Positions 9,171-17,745 of a DNA stretch of 64,000 nt are shown piece by piece. Position 1 is the stretch's first letter. Every line of letters begins with the position of its first letter. Origin of the DNA: an uncultured bacterium (GTDB lineage Bacteria; Bacillota; Clostridia; Lachnospirales; Lachnospiraceae); assembly GCA_947643145.1 (NCBI GenBank), contig CANRVD010000001.1, positions 1-64,000 of the forward strand, read 5' to 3'. The translations under genes were made by a program, and so were the position numbers. The notes under the pieces are model-generated. The model did not search any database and had not been told where the DNA came from. It saw only the letters and a list, made by a program, of their open reading frames with translations.

Positions 9171-10037
9171 CTAATCCCCATTCAGCTTCTCCCGCATCCG
9201 CTCGTAAAACTCCACACCGGAAAGTTTTACTATCTTCGTATCTGCATGCGGCACCTGGATAACCAGTCTGTCACCTGTACAAAGTTCTCCAACCAGTCTG
9301 CCATCTGCCTGTAACATTGCCAAATCCTTAGACATTTCCTTGGTCTGCCCGATTTCCAGTGAAATCTTATCCTTTCCATCCAGAACAAGACTCCTTTTAT
9401 TCAAGGAATGGGCACAAATCGGCGTCACCACCATAGCATGAATGTTTGGTGCTAACACCGGTCCGCCCGCCGAAAGGTTATAACCTGTTGAACCTGTCGG
9501 TGTTGCGATAATAAGACCGTCTGCCCGATAAATATCGGCAAGTTCATCATTTACAAATACTTTAATCGTAATCAGCCTGCAGTCGCCCCGCTTACTAATC
9601 ACCATATCATTTAATGCATAACAGGAGGAACGGCTGTCCTCTCCAGGAAACATCCTGCTTTCCTTTAGCATAATACGGCTTTCCACCACATATTCCCCAC
9701 ATAAAAGGCGTTCCAGTGCAATATCGACACGGTTCTGCTCTACTGCGGTAAGAAACCCAAGGGTGCCTGTATTGACGCCTAAAACAGGCAAATCCCGGTG
9801 TACCAAATCAATCGCTGCCTGAATCATTGTGCCATCCCCCCCAAGCACAATTGCACACTCTGTATCCTCTGGTATCTGCCTCATATCTGTAAAATGGCGA
9901 ATCCCACCTGACTGCCTCAACTTATTTTCCAGTACCACACAGGAACTTCCCTTCTGCGCCAAATAGGAAACAATATGCTTTGCCAGCCTGTCATTGGCAT
10001 CCTTGCCACTATTGGTAATGATACAAAAATGATTCAT
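9171..10037 (-). CDS. nadK: NAD kinase
   Basis: NadK (PpnK) phosphorylates NAD to NADP and is cytoplasmic. The diagnostic motif GGDGTM (in CAIVLGGDGTMIQAA) is present, as are the glycine-rich GVNTGTLGFLTAVE and the substrate-loop ADGLIIATPTGSTGYNLSAGGP broken across conserved residues. I start at 10037 (MNHFCIITNSGKD), 19 bases after the tlyA stop, with AAGGGTGG/GGGAG upstream; the longer frame would overlap tlyA for no reason. 288 residues is the family length. It sits in the dxs-tlyA-nadK-argR-recN order usual in Clostridia, although recN is displaced here. Confidence 0.95.
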   Translation of the reverse strand: MNHFCIITNSGKDANDRLAKHIVSYLAQKGSSCVVLENKLRQSGGIRHFTDMRQIPEDTECAIVLGGDGTMIQAAIDLVHRDLPVLGVNTGTLGFLTAVEQNRVDIALERLLCGEYVVESRIMLKESRMFPGEDSRSSCYALNDMVISKRGDCRLITIKVFVNDELADIYRADGLIIATPTGSTGYNLSAGGPVLAPNIHAMVVTPICAHSLNKRSLVLDGKDKISLEIGQTKEMSKDLAMLQADGRLVGELCTGDRLVIQVPHADTKIVKLSGVEFYERMREKLNGD

Positions 10038-10056
10038 TCTCCCAAGCCACCCTTTC

Positions 10057-10905
10057 TTATTTGTCAAGTTCCCTATGTGCCGCATCAACTACTTCTCTGG
10101 CAAGGCAGGAATACTGCTCTTCCAATATTTCCTGTACATTCTCTGCTTCTTCTATATCCTCTTTTTTCTCAATGTACAAAAGATACTCTATATTCCCCTC
10201 TGGCCCTTTAATTGGTGAAAAATCCAGTGCAAGAATCGAAAAACCAATCTGAATGGCATATTTCATAATCTTACCAATAACCTCCAAATGCACTTTTTTA
10301 TCCCTGACTACACCCTTTTTTCCAACCTTTTCTCTGCCTGCTTCAAATTGCGGTTTTACAAGACAGACAACCCTGCCCCCTGTTTCCAGCAGATTCCGCA
10401 CTGGCAGAAGAACCTTCGTCAAAGAGATAAAAGCAACGTCAATGGAAGAAAATGCAATTTCCTCACCAATATTTTCCGGAAGAACATAACGGATGTTTGT
10501 TTTCTCCATAGAAATAACTTTGTCATCCTGCCTTAGCTTCCATGCAAGCTGGTTTGTCCCCACATCTATGGCATAGACCTTAGAAGCACCATTCTGCAGC
10601 ATACAGTCTGTAAATCCTCCGGTAGAAGAACCAACATCCATACAGATTTTCCCCTCTAGCGGCACCTGCCACAAATCAACCGCCTTTTCTAACTTATAAC
10701 CTCCGCGGCTGACATATTTCATCGGAGTCCCTTTTACCTCAATCTGTGCATCTTCCGGGAAGGTACTGCCTGCTTTATCCTCACGCTGTCCATTAACAAA
10801 GACATTGCCTGTCATAATAACAGCCTTTGCCTTCTCCCTTGACTCTGCAATTGCCCGTTTTACAAGAAGTACATCTAATCTCTCCTTCTTTTTTAGTTCC
10901 TTCAT
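10057..10905 (-). CDS. tlyA: TlyA-family rRNA 2'-O-methyltransferase
   Basis: TlyA proteins combine an N-terminal S4 RNA-binding domain with an FtsJ-like methyltransferase and 2'-O-methylate cytidines in 16S/23S rRNA. The S4 domain covers about residues 8-65 (ERLDVLLVKR...REKAKAVIMTGNVFVNG). The SAM-binding motif CMDVGSSTGGFTDCML follows, then FISLTKVLLPV and LVKPQFEAGREKVGKKGVV. The start at 10905 (MKELKKKERLD) has TGGAGT six bases upstream and is preferred over an ATG four codons earlier. It lies between dxs and nadK, separated from dxs by the GTTAC repeat at 10922-10977. Confidence 0.93.
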   Translation of the reverse strand: MKELKKKERLDVLLVKRAIAESREKAKAVIMTGNVFVNGQREDKAGSTFPEDAQIEVKGTPMKYVSRGGYKLEKAVDLWQVPLEGKICMDVGSSTGGFTDCMLQNGASKVYAIDVGTNQLAWKLRQDDKVISMEKTNIRYVLPENIGEEIAFSSIDVAFISLTKVLLPVRNLLETGGRVVCLVKPQFEAGREKVGKKGVVRDKKVHLEVIGKIMKYAIQIGFSILALDFSPIKGPEGNIEYLLYIEKKEDIEEAENVQEILEEQYSCLAREVVDAAHRELDK

Positions 10906-10921
10906 CCAACACTCCATTCTT

Positions 10922-10977
10922 GTTACTATTCGCGGCTGTTCAAAACACCATGCAAAAAATCAGACGTAAATAGTTAC
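10922..10977 (+). repeat. GTTAC-type dispersed palindromic repeat, copy 2
   Basis: It begins GTTACTATTCGCGGCTGTTC and ends GTAAATAGTTAC, so the ends are imperfect inverted repeats. It covers the dxs stop codon (10960-10962) and encodes the last few dxs codons, then fills the space before tlyA. Confidence 0.6.
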
Positions 10978-12834
10978 CCACTCCTTCAAAATTCTATCTG
11001 TAATACTTTCCGCGTCTAGAAAATATTTTTTCTTTAAAAGATTTACTGAACCATGTTCTATAAATTTGTCCGGCAGTGCTACCGGATGTACAGCCGCCTC
11101 CCGATTTTGGCACCATGCCGCAACATATTCCCCAAAACCGCCGGTTTTAACGCCCTCTTCCATAGGAATCACAAGGGAATGCTTTTGAACAACTTCTTCC
11201 AACATCTCCTCGTCCACCGGTTTTACAAAACGGACATTTACCACGGATACGGAATATCCTCTGTCTTTTAACAGTTCCCATACCTGTACAGCCGTTTCTA
11301 CCATACTTCCCACCGCTAACAGCGCAATCTTTTCTTCTTTATATATCCACTCACTTTTTCCATACACTACAGGTTCTTTACAGTTTAAAAGTCCTTCATA
11401 CGCCCTCCCTCTTGGGTAACGCACTGCCACCGGGGCATTCTGCTGCAGGGCAAAACGGAGCATAGCAGCTAACTCCCATGTATTCTTAGGTGCCATCACT
11501 GTCATGTTGGGCATCTGCATCAGAAAAACCATATCAAAAATCCCCTGATGCGTCTCTCCATCACTTCCTACAAGCCCTGCCCTGTCTACTGCAAAAGTAA
11601 CCGGAAGGCTGTCCAGACAAACATCATGCAGAATCTGGTCATACGCCCTCTGCAAAAAAGTAGAATACACAGCTACTACAGGATGCAGTCCCCCCGCCGC
11701 CATCCCTGCTGCAAAGGTTACCGCATGTTCTTCAGCAATCCCTACATCAAAAAACCGCTCTGGAAATTCCGCTGCAAAAGAGTTCAAACCTGTGCCAAGC
11801 GGCATTGCTGCTGAAACAGCCGTAATCTGATTATTTTCTTTTGCCTCTTCTACTATAATCTGGCTGAATATATCCGTATAACTGATTGCCTTTTCTGCTT
11901 TATTGCGTTCCCTGCCATCCCTGATATGGAAGGGTGCTACACCATGAAAAGCAGAAGGGTCTTTTTGTGCCGGAGGATAGCCTTTTCCCTTCTGCGTAAT
12001 CACATGCACCAGCACTGCCTTATGTAACTTCGCCGCACTTTGAAAAGCAGAGACCATCTGCTCCACATCATGGCCATTGATTGGCCCGATATAAGTAAGT
12101 CCCATATCCTCAAACAGCATACCGGGAATCAGCATCCGTTTAATCAAATCCTTCGCGCCACGTATCCTGTCTGTTAATGCCTTTCCAATACGCGGCATCT
12201 TTTTTAATATCTTCTCCACATCCTCTTTTAACCCTGTATAATTGGTATTTGTTCGGATTTTCCCAAGATATTTCGCCATACCGCCAACATTTTTGGAGAT
12301 AGACATCTGGTTATCGTTTAATATAATAATCAGATTTGACTTTAAACGTGCTGCATTGTTTAACGCTTCATATGCCATGCCCCCGGACAAAGCGCCATCC
12401 CCAATTACAGCAAAAACCTTCTGTCCCTCCCCTTTGATATCCCTTGCCTTGGCAAGCCCCAGCGCCGTTCCTATTGAAGTGGAGCTGTGTCCGGTATCAA
12501 TGATATCGCAATCGCTTTCTGCACGTTTGGGAAAACCGCTCATCCCCCCAAACTGACGTAAATGGTCAAATCCCTCTTTCCTGCCTGTCAAAAGCTTATG
12601 CGTATAACACTGATGTCCTACATCCCAGACAATTTTATCATCTGGCAGATTACAGCACAGATGGATTGCCATCGTAAGCTCCACTACGCCAAGGTTCGAT
12701 GACAGATGTCCTCCTGTCCTGCTGATTTTCCGTACTAGAAAACGGCGGATTTCTTTTGCCAGGTCATCATACTCTTTTGGCTGGATATTCTTTATATCAT
12801 TTGGTTCATTTATCTGCTCCAGTAAATCGCTCAC
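10960..12834 (-). CDS. dxs: 1-deoxy-D-xylulose-5-phosphate synthase
   Basis: DXS is the thiamine-diphosphate enzyme that joins pyruvate and glyceraldehyde 3-phosphate at the entry of the MEP isoprenoid pathway. The 624 residues carry the ThDP/Mg motif GDGALSGGMAYEALNN, the DVGHQCYTHKLLTGR and GHSSTSIGTALG segments, the transketolase pyrimidine domain (EEHAVTFAAGMAAGG, AVDRAGLVGSDGETHQG) and a C-terminal domain. The start is GTG at 12834 with GTAAGGAGAG seven bases upstream. It directly follows ispA, so prenyl precursor supply is grouped in one operon. Its last codons (TIYV) fall in a dispersed palindrome; whether those residues are native is uncertain. Confidence 0.97.
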   Translation of the reverse strand: MSDLLEQINEPNDIKNIQPKEYDDLAKEIRRFLVRKISRTGGHLSSNLGVVELTMAIHLCCNLPDDKIVWDVGHQCYTHKLLTGRKEGFDHLRQFGGMSGFPKRAESDCDIIDTGHSSTSIGTALGLAKARDIKGEGQKVFAVIGDGALSGGMAYEALNNAARLKSNLIIILNDNQMSISKNVGGMAKYLGKIRTNTNYTGLKEDVEKILKKMPRIGKALTDRIRGAKDLIKRMLIPGMLFEDMGLTYIGPINGHDVEQMVSAFQSAAKLHKAVLVHVITQKGKGYPPAQKDPSAFHGVAPFHIRDGRERNKAEKAISYTDIFSQIIVEEAKENNQITAVSAAMPLGTGLNSFAAEFPERFFDVGIAEEHAVTFAAGMAAGGLHPVVAVYSTFLQRAYDQILHDVCLDSLPVTFAVDRAGLVGSDGETHQGIFDMVFLMQMPNMTVMAPKNTWELAAMLRFALQQNAPVAVRYPRGRAYEGLLNCKEPVVYGKSEWIYKEEKIALLAVGSMVETAVQVWELLKDRGYSVSVVNVRFVKPVDEEMLEEVVQKHSLVIPMEEGVKTGGFGEYVAAWCQNREAAVHPVALPDKFIEHGSVNLLKKKYFLDAESITDRILKEWVTIYV

Positions 12835-12846
12835 AATAAACTCTCC

Positions 12847-13737
12847 TTACTTTTTTCGATGAATCATTGACTTGATAAGCGCATTCAGATAAGGGCTTTT
12901 TACAGATAATGTCTCCAAAGCTGCAAGCGCTTTGCCCGAATACTCCTCAACTGCCTTCCTGGCAGCCTCCATTCCATATAAAGCCACATAGGTTGTCTTT
13001 TCATTCTTTGCATCACTGCCAACCGGCTTCCCAAGCTCCTGTGTCGTACTGGTTACATCCAGAATATCATCCTGAATCTGAAAAGCCATCCCGACATTTT
13101 GCCCAATCTGCTCCATCCGAAGCACATCTTCCTGCGCCGCCCCGGCAAGCACTGACCCTGTCATCAACGCTGCCTCCAGTAATGCCCCTGTCTTTAAGCG
13201 GTATATAAAACCCAACTGTTCCTCTGTCAGCGGTTTTCCGGTCAGTTCCACATCTACAACCTGTCCACCAACCATTCCATAGACTCCTGCCTTCCTTGCA
13301 AGAATCTGCAGGGCCCTTACGCCACATCCGGCATCCTCCATCTTTTCTATCCCTGCCAGTGCCTTCTCATATGCAAAATTCAGCAGTGCATCGCCTGCCA
13401 GAATTCCCATATCCTCGCCAAATACCTTGTGGGTTGTCTCCCTGCCGCGCCGATAATCATCATTATCCATCGCTGGTAAATCATCATGTACCAGCGAATA
13501 GGTATGAATCATCTCAATTGCCGCCATAAAGCAGTAAAGCGCATCCCTCTGCTTTCCACCAAACAATTCAAAGCTCTCTTTCATAAGCATTGGCCGCAGA
13601 CGTTTGCCGCCTGCCATTACGCTATATTCCATCGCTTTAAAAATAGTCTGCTGCAGAGATTTTTCCTGTGGCAGAGCCTTTTTTAAAATCTCCTCTATTT
13701 CCTCAACCTTTGCCTGCATCTGCTGGCGAAAAACCAT
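12847..13737 (-). CDS. ispA: Polyprenyl (farnesyl/geranylgeranyl) diphosphate synthase
   Basis: This trans-prenyltransferase condenses isopentenyl diphosphate with allylic diphosphates; the family member next to xseB and dxs is normally farnesyl diphosphate synthase. Both aspartate-rich motifs are present: LVHDDLPAMDNDD (first, with the two-residue-insertion DDxxxxD form typical of bacterial FPPS) and QIQDDILDV (second). GGKRLRPML and the KTGALLEAALMTG helix are also visible. At 296 residues it is full length. The Shine-Dalgarno is modest (GAGAGA about 8 bases before the ATG). Exact chain length is inferred from family and context. Confidence 0.94.
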   Translation of the reverse strand: MVFRQQMQAKVEEIEEILKKALPQEKSLQQTIFKAMEYSVMAGGKRLRPMLMKESFELFGGKQRDALYCFMAAIEMIHTYSLVHDDLPAMDNDDYRRGRETTHKVFGEDMGILAGDALLNFAYEKALAGIEKMEDAGCGVRALQILARKAGVYGMVGGQVVDVELTGKPLTEEQLGFIYRLKTGALLEAALMTGSVLAGAAQEDVLRMEQIGQNVGMAFQIQDDILDVTSTTQELGKPVGSDAKNEKTTYVALYGMEAARKAVEEYSGKALAALETLSVKSPYLNALIKSMIHRKK

Positions 13738-13812
13738 TTCTTCTATCTCTCACACCTCCAAACATTACCGGCTTTGCCGAAATAACCAAGCACGAACGTC
13801 ACGCTTCCCACC

Positions 13813-14001
13813 TTAACTCTCACTTATAATCTCTAATTTCTTTTCCACCTTATCAATGGCTTCGCTACATGCCTTTATCAGCTTCATCCCTTCTTCATAT
13901 TTCTGAAAGGAATCCTCCAAAGAAAGTTCTCCGCCCTGCAAATCTCCAATAATTTCATCTAAAGTATCAAATGACTCCTCTAAGCTAATCTTCTTCGCCA
14001 T
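13813..14001 (-). CDS. xseB: Exodeoxyribonuclease VII small subunit
   Basis: XseB is the small helical-hairpin subunit of exonuclease VII, which degrades single-stranded DNA. The 62-residue product matches the family: SFDTLDEIIGDLQGGELSLEDSFQKYEEGM, broken here as two helices with the conserved L-E-x-G-x-L-x-L-E-x-S-x-x-x-Y-E-x-G-x-x-L pattern. It follows xseA in the same direction with an 88-base gap and precedes ispA. Confidence 0.94.
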   Translation of the reverse strand: MAKKISLEESFDTLDEIIGDLQGGELSLEDSFQKYEEGMKLIKACSEAIDKVEKKLEIISES

Positions 14002-14089
14002 CCGTAGTTTCCTTTCTTCTTCCTATTTATGAACTGCGTCCTCACAATCAAGTCTGCCCGCCTGCTTGTCTTTATCACATAAACTGCGT

Positions 14090-15328
14090 TCATGTGCTCG
14101 TTGCGCCCTCATGGTCAAGCCCATCTGGTCCGCTTAGCTTTACCTCATCAACGGTTACAACCGCACTTCCGTCTGTCATGGACAAATTAAGCTTCTGCCC
14201 CTCTTCCAGCATTCTGGCGGAACGGATATTATTTCCCTCCATATCTGCAACATAGGAATATCCCCCCTGCAGCTTATAAAGCGGTGAAAGCCCCTTTAAT
14301 TCTTCTATATAAAGAGCCATCTGGTGTTTTGCCGACACCAGTTTCTGCTGCATAAGGTTTTGCAGCCGTTCACTGCATTCCGCCAGAAAAAGCCTTCTCT
14401 GCTGTATCATATCCTGCGGACTTGCGTGGCTTAATACCGTCTCATAATGCTTTAACTTCATTTTCTGTATTTGCAGAAGATTATTCATCTGCCAGTTCAG
14501 GGAATACCGGAATTCCTGCAAAGCCATTTCAAATTCCCGGTATGAAAAAACGGCCAGTTCTGCGGCGGCAGAAGGCGTTGGCGCCCTCAAATCAGCCACA
14601 TAATCTACGATTGTCGTATCCGTTTCATGGCCAACGGCTGAAATAACGGGCTTTTTACAGGCCACCACTGCATATGCCAGAGCTTCCTGGTTAAACTCCC
14701 ACAAATCCTCAATGGAACCACCGCCCCTTCCAACAATAATAGTATCCACATCTGTCTTTTCAAAATACTGCAATCCGCGAATTATCGTCAAATGACCACC
14801 CTCTCCCTGTACCTTTGCCGGATACAGGACTATTTGAACATAGGGATTGCGCCTGTGTGATACATTGCAGATATCCTGAATGACCGCTCCCGTCTCGGCT
14901 GTAACCACCCCAATTTTTTTTGCATATTTAGGAATTGCTTTTTTTCTGCCGTCATCAAAAAGCCCCTCCGCTAAGAGGCGCTTTTTCAATTTTTCATATT
15001 CTTCATATAGTATGCCTGCACCGTCCTGTGTAACTGCAACGGCATACATCTGGTACTTTCCATCTCTCTCATATACACTGATGTTGCCCTGCACAACTAC
15101 GCTCTGTCCTTCCTGAAGACGAAAATCAAGATTTCGGACATAGGATGCAAACATCACACAGGACAACTGTGATGACTTGTCCTTAATTGTAAAATAAATA
15201 TGCCCTGATGAATGATATTTGCAGTTTGATATTTCTCCCTTGATTCGCAGTCGCTGCAAGGAATAATCTCTAACGAACATATTTTTAATATACAGATTAA
15301 TCTGTGAAACGGTACAAACCTCTTCCAT
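14090..15328 (-). CDS. xseA: Exodeoxyribonuclease VII large subunit
   Basis: XseA is the catalytic subunit of exonuclease VII. An N-terminal OB-fold (about residues 10-100, VSQINLYIKNMFV...GEISNCKYHSSGHIYFTIKD) binds single-stranded DNA. The catalytic domain carries KIGVVTAETGAVIQDI, the GRGGGSIEDLWEFN signature and AVGHETDTTIVDYVADLRAPTPSAAAE. A coiled-coil follows. I start at the ATG at 15328 (MEEVCTVSQ) because GGAG lies six bases upstream and it clears the nusB stop by one base; an earlier ATG overlaps nusB. The 412-residue length is normal. The C-terminal tail (DGLDHEGATST) has no obvious function. Confidence 0.96.
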   Translation of the reverse strand: MEEVCTVSQINLYIKNMFVRDYSLQRLRIKGEISNCKYHSSGHIYFTIKDKSSQLSCVMFASYVRNLDFRLQEGQSVVVQGNISVYERDGKYQMYAVAVTQDGAGILYEEYEKLKKRLLAEGLFDDGRKKAIPKYAKKIGVVTAETGAVIQDICNVSHRRNPYVQIVLYPAKVQGEGGHLTIIRGLQYFEKTDVDTIIVGRGGGSIEDLWEFNQEALAYAVVACKKPVISAVGHETDTTIVDYVADLRAPTPSAAAELAVFSYREFEMALQEFRYSLNWQMNNLLQIQKMKLKHYETVLSHASPQDMIQQRRLFLAECSERLQNLMQQKLVSAKHQMALYIEELKGLSPLYKLQGGYSYVADMEGNNIRSARMLEEGQKLNLSMTDGSAVVTVDEVKLSGPDGLDHEGATST

Positions 15329-15329
15329 A

Positions 15330-15758
15330 TCAATCTCCATTCTGGGACGGCAATTCCTTCACAACAGAGGATAAAATACCGTTGACAAAACCATAGGACT
15401 TGTCTCCCCCATAACGTTTTGCAAGTTCTACTGCTTCATTGATTGCAACACCGTTTGGAACCTCGTCATCAAAAAGGATTTCAAATACAGCAAGGCGCAT
15501 TACTGTTAAATCAGCCTTTGCCAGACGGGAAATTGTCCAGCCATTTGCTTTTTCACCGATTTTCTGGTCTATCTCTTCCATATGCTCCAAAACAGCTTCA
15601 TACCGCTCCCTTAACTCCGCCTTTGCCTTCTTTGTTGCGTCGGCATCCTCCATCCCTTCCAAATAAATATCTGCCTGCTCCATCCTCTCTTCCTGATTGT
15701 GAAAATCGGTTTGAAACAGCATAATATATAAATTTTCCCTGGTTCTCTTTCTCGTCAT
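15330..15758 (-). CDS. nusB: Transcription antitermination factor NusB
   Basis: NusB is the all-helical factor that, with NusE (S10), nucleates rRNA antitermination complexes on boxA. The 142-residue product shows the typical beginning RTRENLYIMLFQTDFH and the C-terminal hallmark VPNGVAINEAVELAKRYGGDKSYGFVNGILSSV, broken across two helices. It sits between the Asp23-family gene and xseA, the standard Firmicutes order. Confidence 0.96.
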   Translation of the reverse strand: MTRKRTRENLYIMLFQTDFHNQEERMEQADIYLEGMEDADATKKAKAELRERYEAVLEHMEEIDQKIGEKANGWTISRLAKADLTVMRLAVFEILFDDEVPNGVAINEAVELAKRYGGDKSYGFVNGILSSVVKELPSQNGD

Positions 15759-15792
15759 AGCCTTGTACCTTTTTCTTTCCTATTGTTATATA

Positions 15793-15826
15793 CGATAGAT
15801 TGCAGGCTTCGCCAGCAAACCTATTG
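15793..15826. repeat. 34-nt hairpin repeat, copy 1
   Basis: Stem CGATAG..TTGC / GCAA..CTATTG around the loop AGGCTTCGCCA. The same 34-nt design with compensatory stem changes recurs at 46323-46356. It lies eight bases past the stop of the Asp23 gene and upstream of nusB. No U-run follows, so it is not an ordinary terminator. Confidence 0.6.
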
Positions 15827-15833
15827 TCATATA

Positions 15834-16214
15834 TTATTCATTGCCCAGATTCACACCGGCTATTCTGACATTCACCTCCGGCACAACCAGCCCTGTCATA
15901 TTTTCAATCTGCTGGCTGACCTTCTCCTGTACCTGCTTTGATACTTTCGGAATACTATAACCATATTTCATATTCACTGCAATATCTACCCTGACAATTC
16001 CTTCGTTCAGCAGCACCTTAACACCCTTTGACATATTTTTCCTGCCCAGCTTGCCAATCAGCTCATTCGTAATATTTCCAGCCATAGAATAAACGCCTTC
16101 TACTTCATTTGCAGCCAGTCCGGCAATGACAGCCACGACATCAGAGGCAATTCTGACCTCACCAATCCCCTTTTTATCTTCAACAAGTTCTCCTGTTTCC
16201 TGTTCGTTATTCAC
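15834..16214 (-). CDS. Asp23/Gls24-family envelope stress protein
   Basis: An alkaline-shock-protein (DUF322) family member. These small proteins polymerise near the membrane with AmaP-type anchors and are linked to envelope homeostasis; in B. subtilis YqhY sits in the same place, next to accBC and nusB. The core GEVRIASDVVAVIAGLAANEVEGV, then VNMKYGYSIPKVSKQVQEKV and the final VPEVNVRIAGVNL are visible in order. I place the start at GTG 16214 (NNEQETGELVED) because AAAGGAGGGCTACCG precedes it; the longer frame lacks a site. The 126-residue length is typical. It lies between spoIIIAH and nusB. Confidence 0.88.
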   Translation of the reverse strand: MNNEQETGELVEDKKGIGEVRIASDVVAVIAGLAANEVEGVYSMAGNITNELIGKLGRKNMSKGVKVLLNEGIVRVDIAVNMKYGYSIPKVSKQVQEKVSQQIENMTGLVVPEVNVRIAGVNLGNE

Positions 16215-16302
16215 CGGTAGCCCTCCTTTACATACAGGAGTGCCGCTTTTGCCTGAAAACACACCAAAGACATTTACGGCAGCCCCTTTTTTCTATTCAT
16301 TC

Positions 16303-16357
16303 GTTACTATTCATGGCTGTTCTAAACATCATGTATAAAACCACCCATAAATAGTAA
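16303..16357 (+). repeat. GTTAC-type dispersed palindromic repeat, copy 3
   Basis: The clearest copy. TTACTATTCATGG at the left is matched by CCCATAAATAGTAA at the right, giving about 13-bp inverted ends with one mismatch. It lies between the spoIIIAH stop and the Asp23 gene start. Confidence 0.65.
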
Positions 16358-16405
16358 TAGTAATTTACATTATACCAAATTCCTTCGTATTTGCAATTCC
16401 TGTTT

Positions 16406-17128
16406 TTAATCTTCTACCTTCACAGGAGTAATAACAATATTTTGCGCAGTAATTCCCGTTTTGCGTTTCACAATATCCTCAATCTGTGCAATCTGCTGAT
16501 TGGATAACTCTGCCGCATTGACAACGACATCCACATTTCCTTCGCTGATACTGACTACTGCATCTGAAAAACCCTTTGCCTCTAACATTAACTCTGCTGC
16601 ATTTTCCTTTTCCGCAGCTTCTGTCAGTTGTGCCACTTCCTTAACAGCAGCCTTTTTGTCAGCAGAAGCCAAAGTCTTATTGTTTATAATTTCCAGTAAA
16701 GTTTCTTTATTTTTCGCACGGTTCTGCTCTCTTGAAAGCTTCGCAGAAGAAAAATAATCTCCGCTCAGAGTGTTCGATACCATTACTGCCTCACCCGGAT
16801 TTTCTTCAGAAGCCACCACTTCCCCGTCATCATTTACAACATAATCATCTTTGCCGGAATCCTCTGCTGAAATATCCGTTTTTGTCTCTTCCTCTTGTTT
16901 GTTTTCAGCAGAAGTTTCTACGGAATCTTTCTCGTCCTTTTTATCTTTTTCATCTTTTTCAGAATCATCTTTCTGTGATGTATCCGTCACAGATTTTTCT
17001 TTATTCTGAGAAGATACCAGACCACTGGTGCTAATCTCCTGTCCGGTAAAATTCAAATACCCTGCCACCACAATCATGATTGCCAACGCGGTAACAATAA
17101 TCTGGTTCTTTCCTACAATTTTCTTCAC
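16406..17128 (-). CDS. spoIIIAH: Stage III sporulation protein AH
   Basis: SpoIIIAH is the mother-cell component that crosses the intermembrane space to bind SpoIIQ of the forespore and forms a ring in the feeding-tube (SpoIIIA-Q) channel. A single transmembrane helix lies at about residues 10-27 (IIVTALAIMIVVAGYLNF). A highly charged Lys/Asp/Glu/Ser linker to about residue 115 follows, then a YscJ/FliF-like C-terminal domain (LSREQNRAKNKETLLEIINN ... GFSDAVVSISEGNVDVVV ... QIEDIVKRKTGI). The start is GTG with GGAGGGCTAA upstream. The charged linker is longer than in B. subtilis. It is the last gene of the complete spoIIIA operon. Confidence 0.95.
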   Translation of the reverse strand: MKKIVGKNQIIVTALAIMIVVAGYLNFTGQEISTSGLVSSQNKEKSVTDTSQKDDSEKDEKDKKDEKDSVETSAENKQEEETKTDISAEDSGKDDYVVNDDGEVVASEENPGEAVMVSNTLSGDYFSSAKLSREQNRAKNKETLLEIINNKTLASADKKAAVKEVAQLTEAAEKENAAELMLEAKGFSDAVVSISEGNVDVVVNAAELSNQQIAQIEDIVKRKTGITAQNIVITPVKVED

Positions 17129-17172
17129 TTAGCCCTCCAATCCCTGTCGGTACGCATCCTCCCCAACAGATT

Positions 17173-17745
17173 TTACTCCATTTTCATTACTTTAATCTTA
17201 TGTGTCTCTACTTGAAATAATGCCTGAATCGCTTCAATAATTTCTGCTTCCTTTTTACTGGAATCTATCCCCTGTGCCACGACAACAACACCTTCGATTT
17301 CCGGTGAGTGAACCTGTACGACATATGGGCTTTCCTCTCCCCCCTGTTTTACCAGAATGCTCTCCTCCTTCAACTGGTACTCAGAGTCTTTTCTGCTGCC
17401 CCCTGCCTGATCCTGTTCGGAAGAGTCATTCTTTGTCAAATTATCATCCTGTAATGTGATTTTTTCCTCCGAGGAAGCAAGTGTAAGCATTACCTCTACC
17501 TTCCCAATCCCTTCTACCTTGGACAATATTTCTGCTGTTGCCTCCCCCTGACGTTTTGCGTATTTTTCCATTGCCTGAAACAATACATCTCCCTCTCCGC
17601 TGTTTTCCACCGCCTCTTCCTCCCTTCCCGATGTACTGTCTCCTGACGGAAGGGAAAGTACGAGAAGCATCACGCCGAAAAACACCAAAAGCACCAACCG
17701 GAAAAAACCAACCTTCCTGACAATTTCCCTTATTTTTATTTCCAT
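17173..17745 (-). CDS. spoIIIAG: Stage III sporulation protein AG
   Basis: SpoIIIAG forms a large ring in the intermembrane space of the engulfed forespore, built from a ring-building motif. One N-terminal transmembrane helix (about residues 14-32, FFRLVLLVFFGVMLLVLSLP) is followed by the domain seen in KVEGIGKVEVMLTLASSEEK and VVQVHSPEIEGVVVVAQG, separated by a variable Asp/Ser/Gln-rich insert that in B. subtilis forms the beta-triangle/barrel. It overlaps the spoIIIAF end by ten bases. The 190-residue length is slightly short for the family. Confidence 0.93.
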   Translation of the reverse strand: MEIKIREIVRKVGFFRLVLLVFFGVMLLVLSLPSGDSTSGREEEAVENSGEGDVLFQAMEKYAKRQGEATAEILSKVEGIGKVEVMLTLASSEEKITLQDDNLTKNDSSEQDQAGGSRKDSEYQLKEESILVKQGGEESPYVVQVHSPEIEGVVVVAQGIDSSKKEAEIIEAIQALFQVETHKIKVMKME

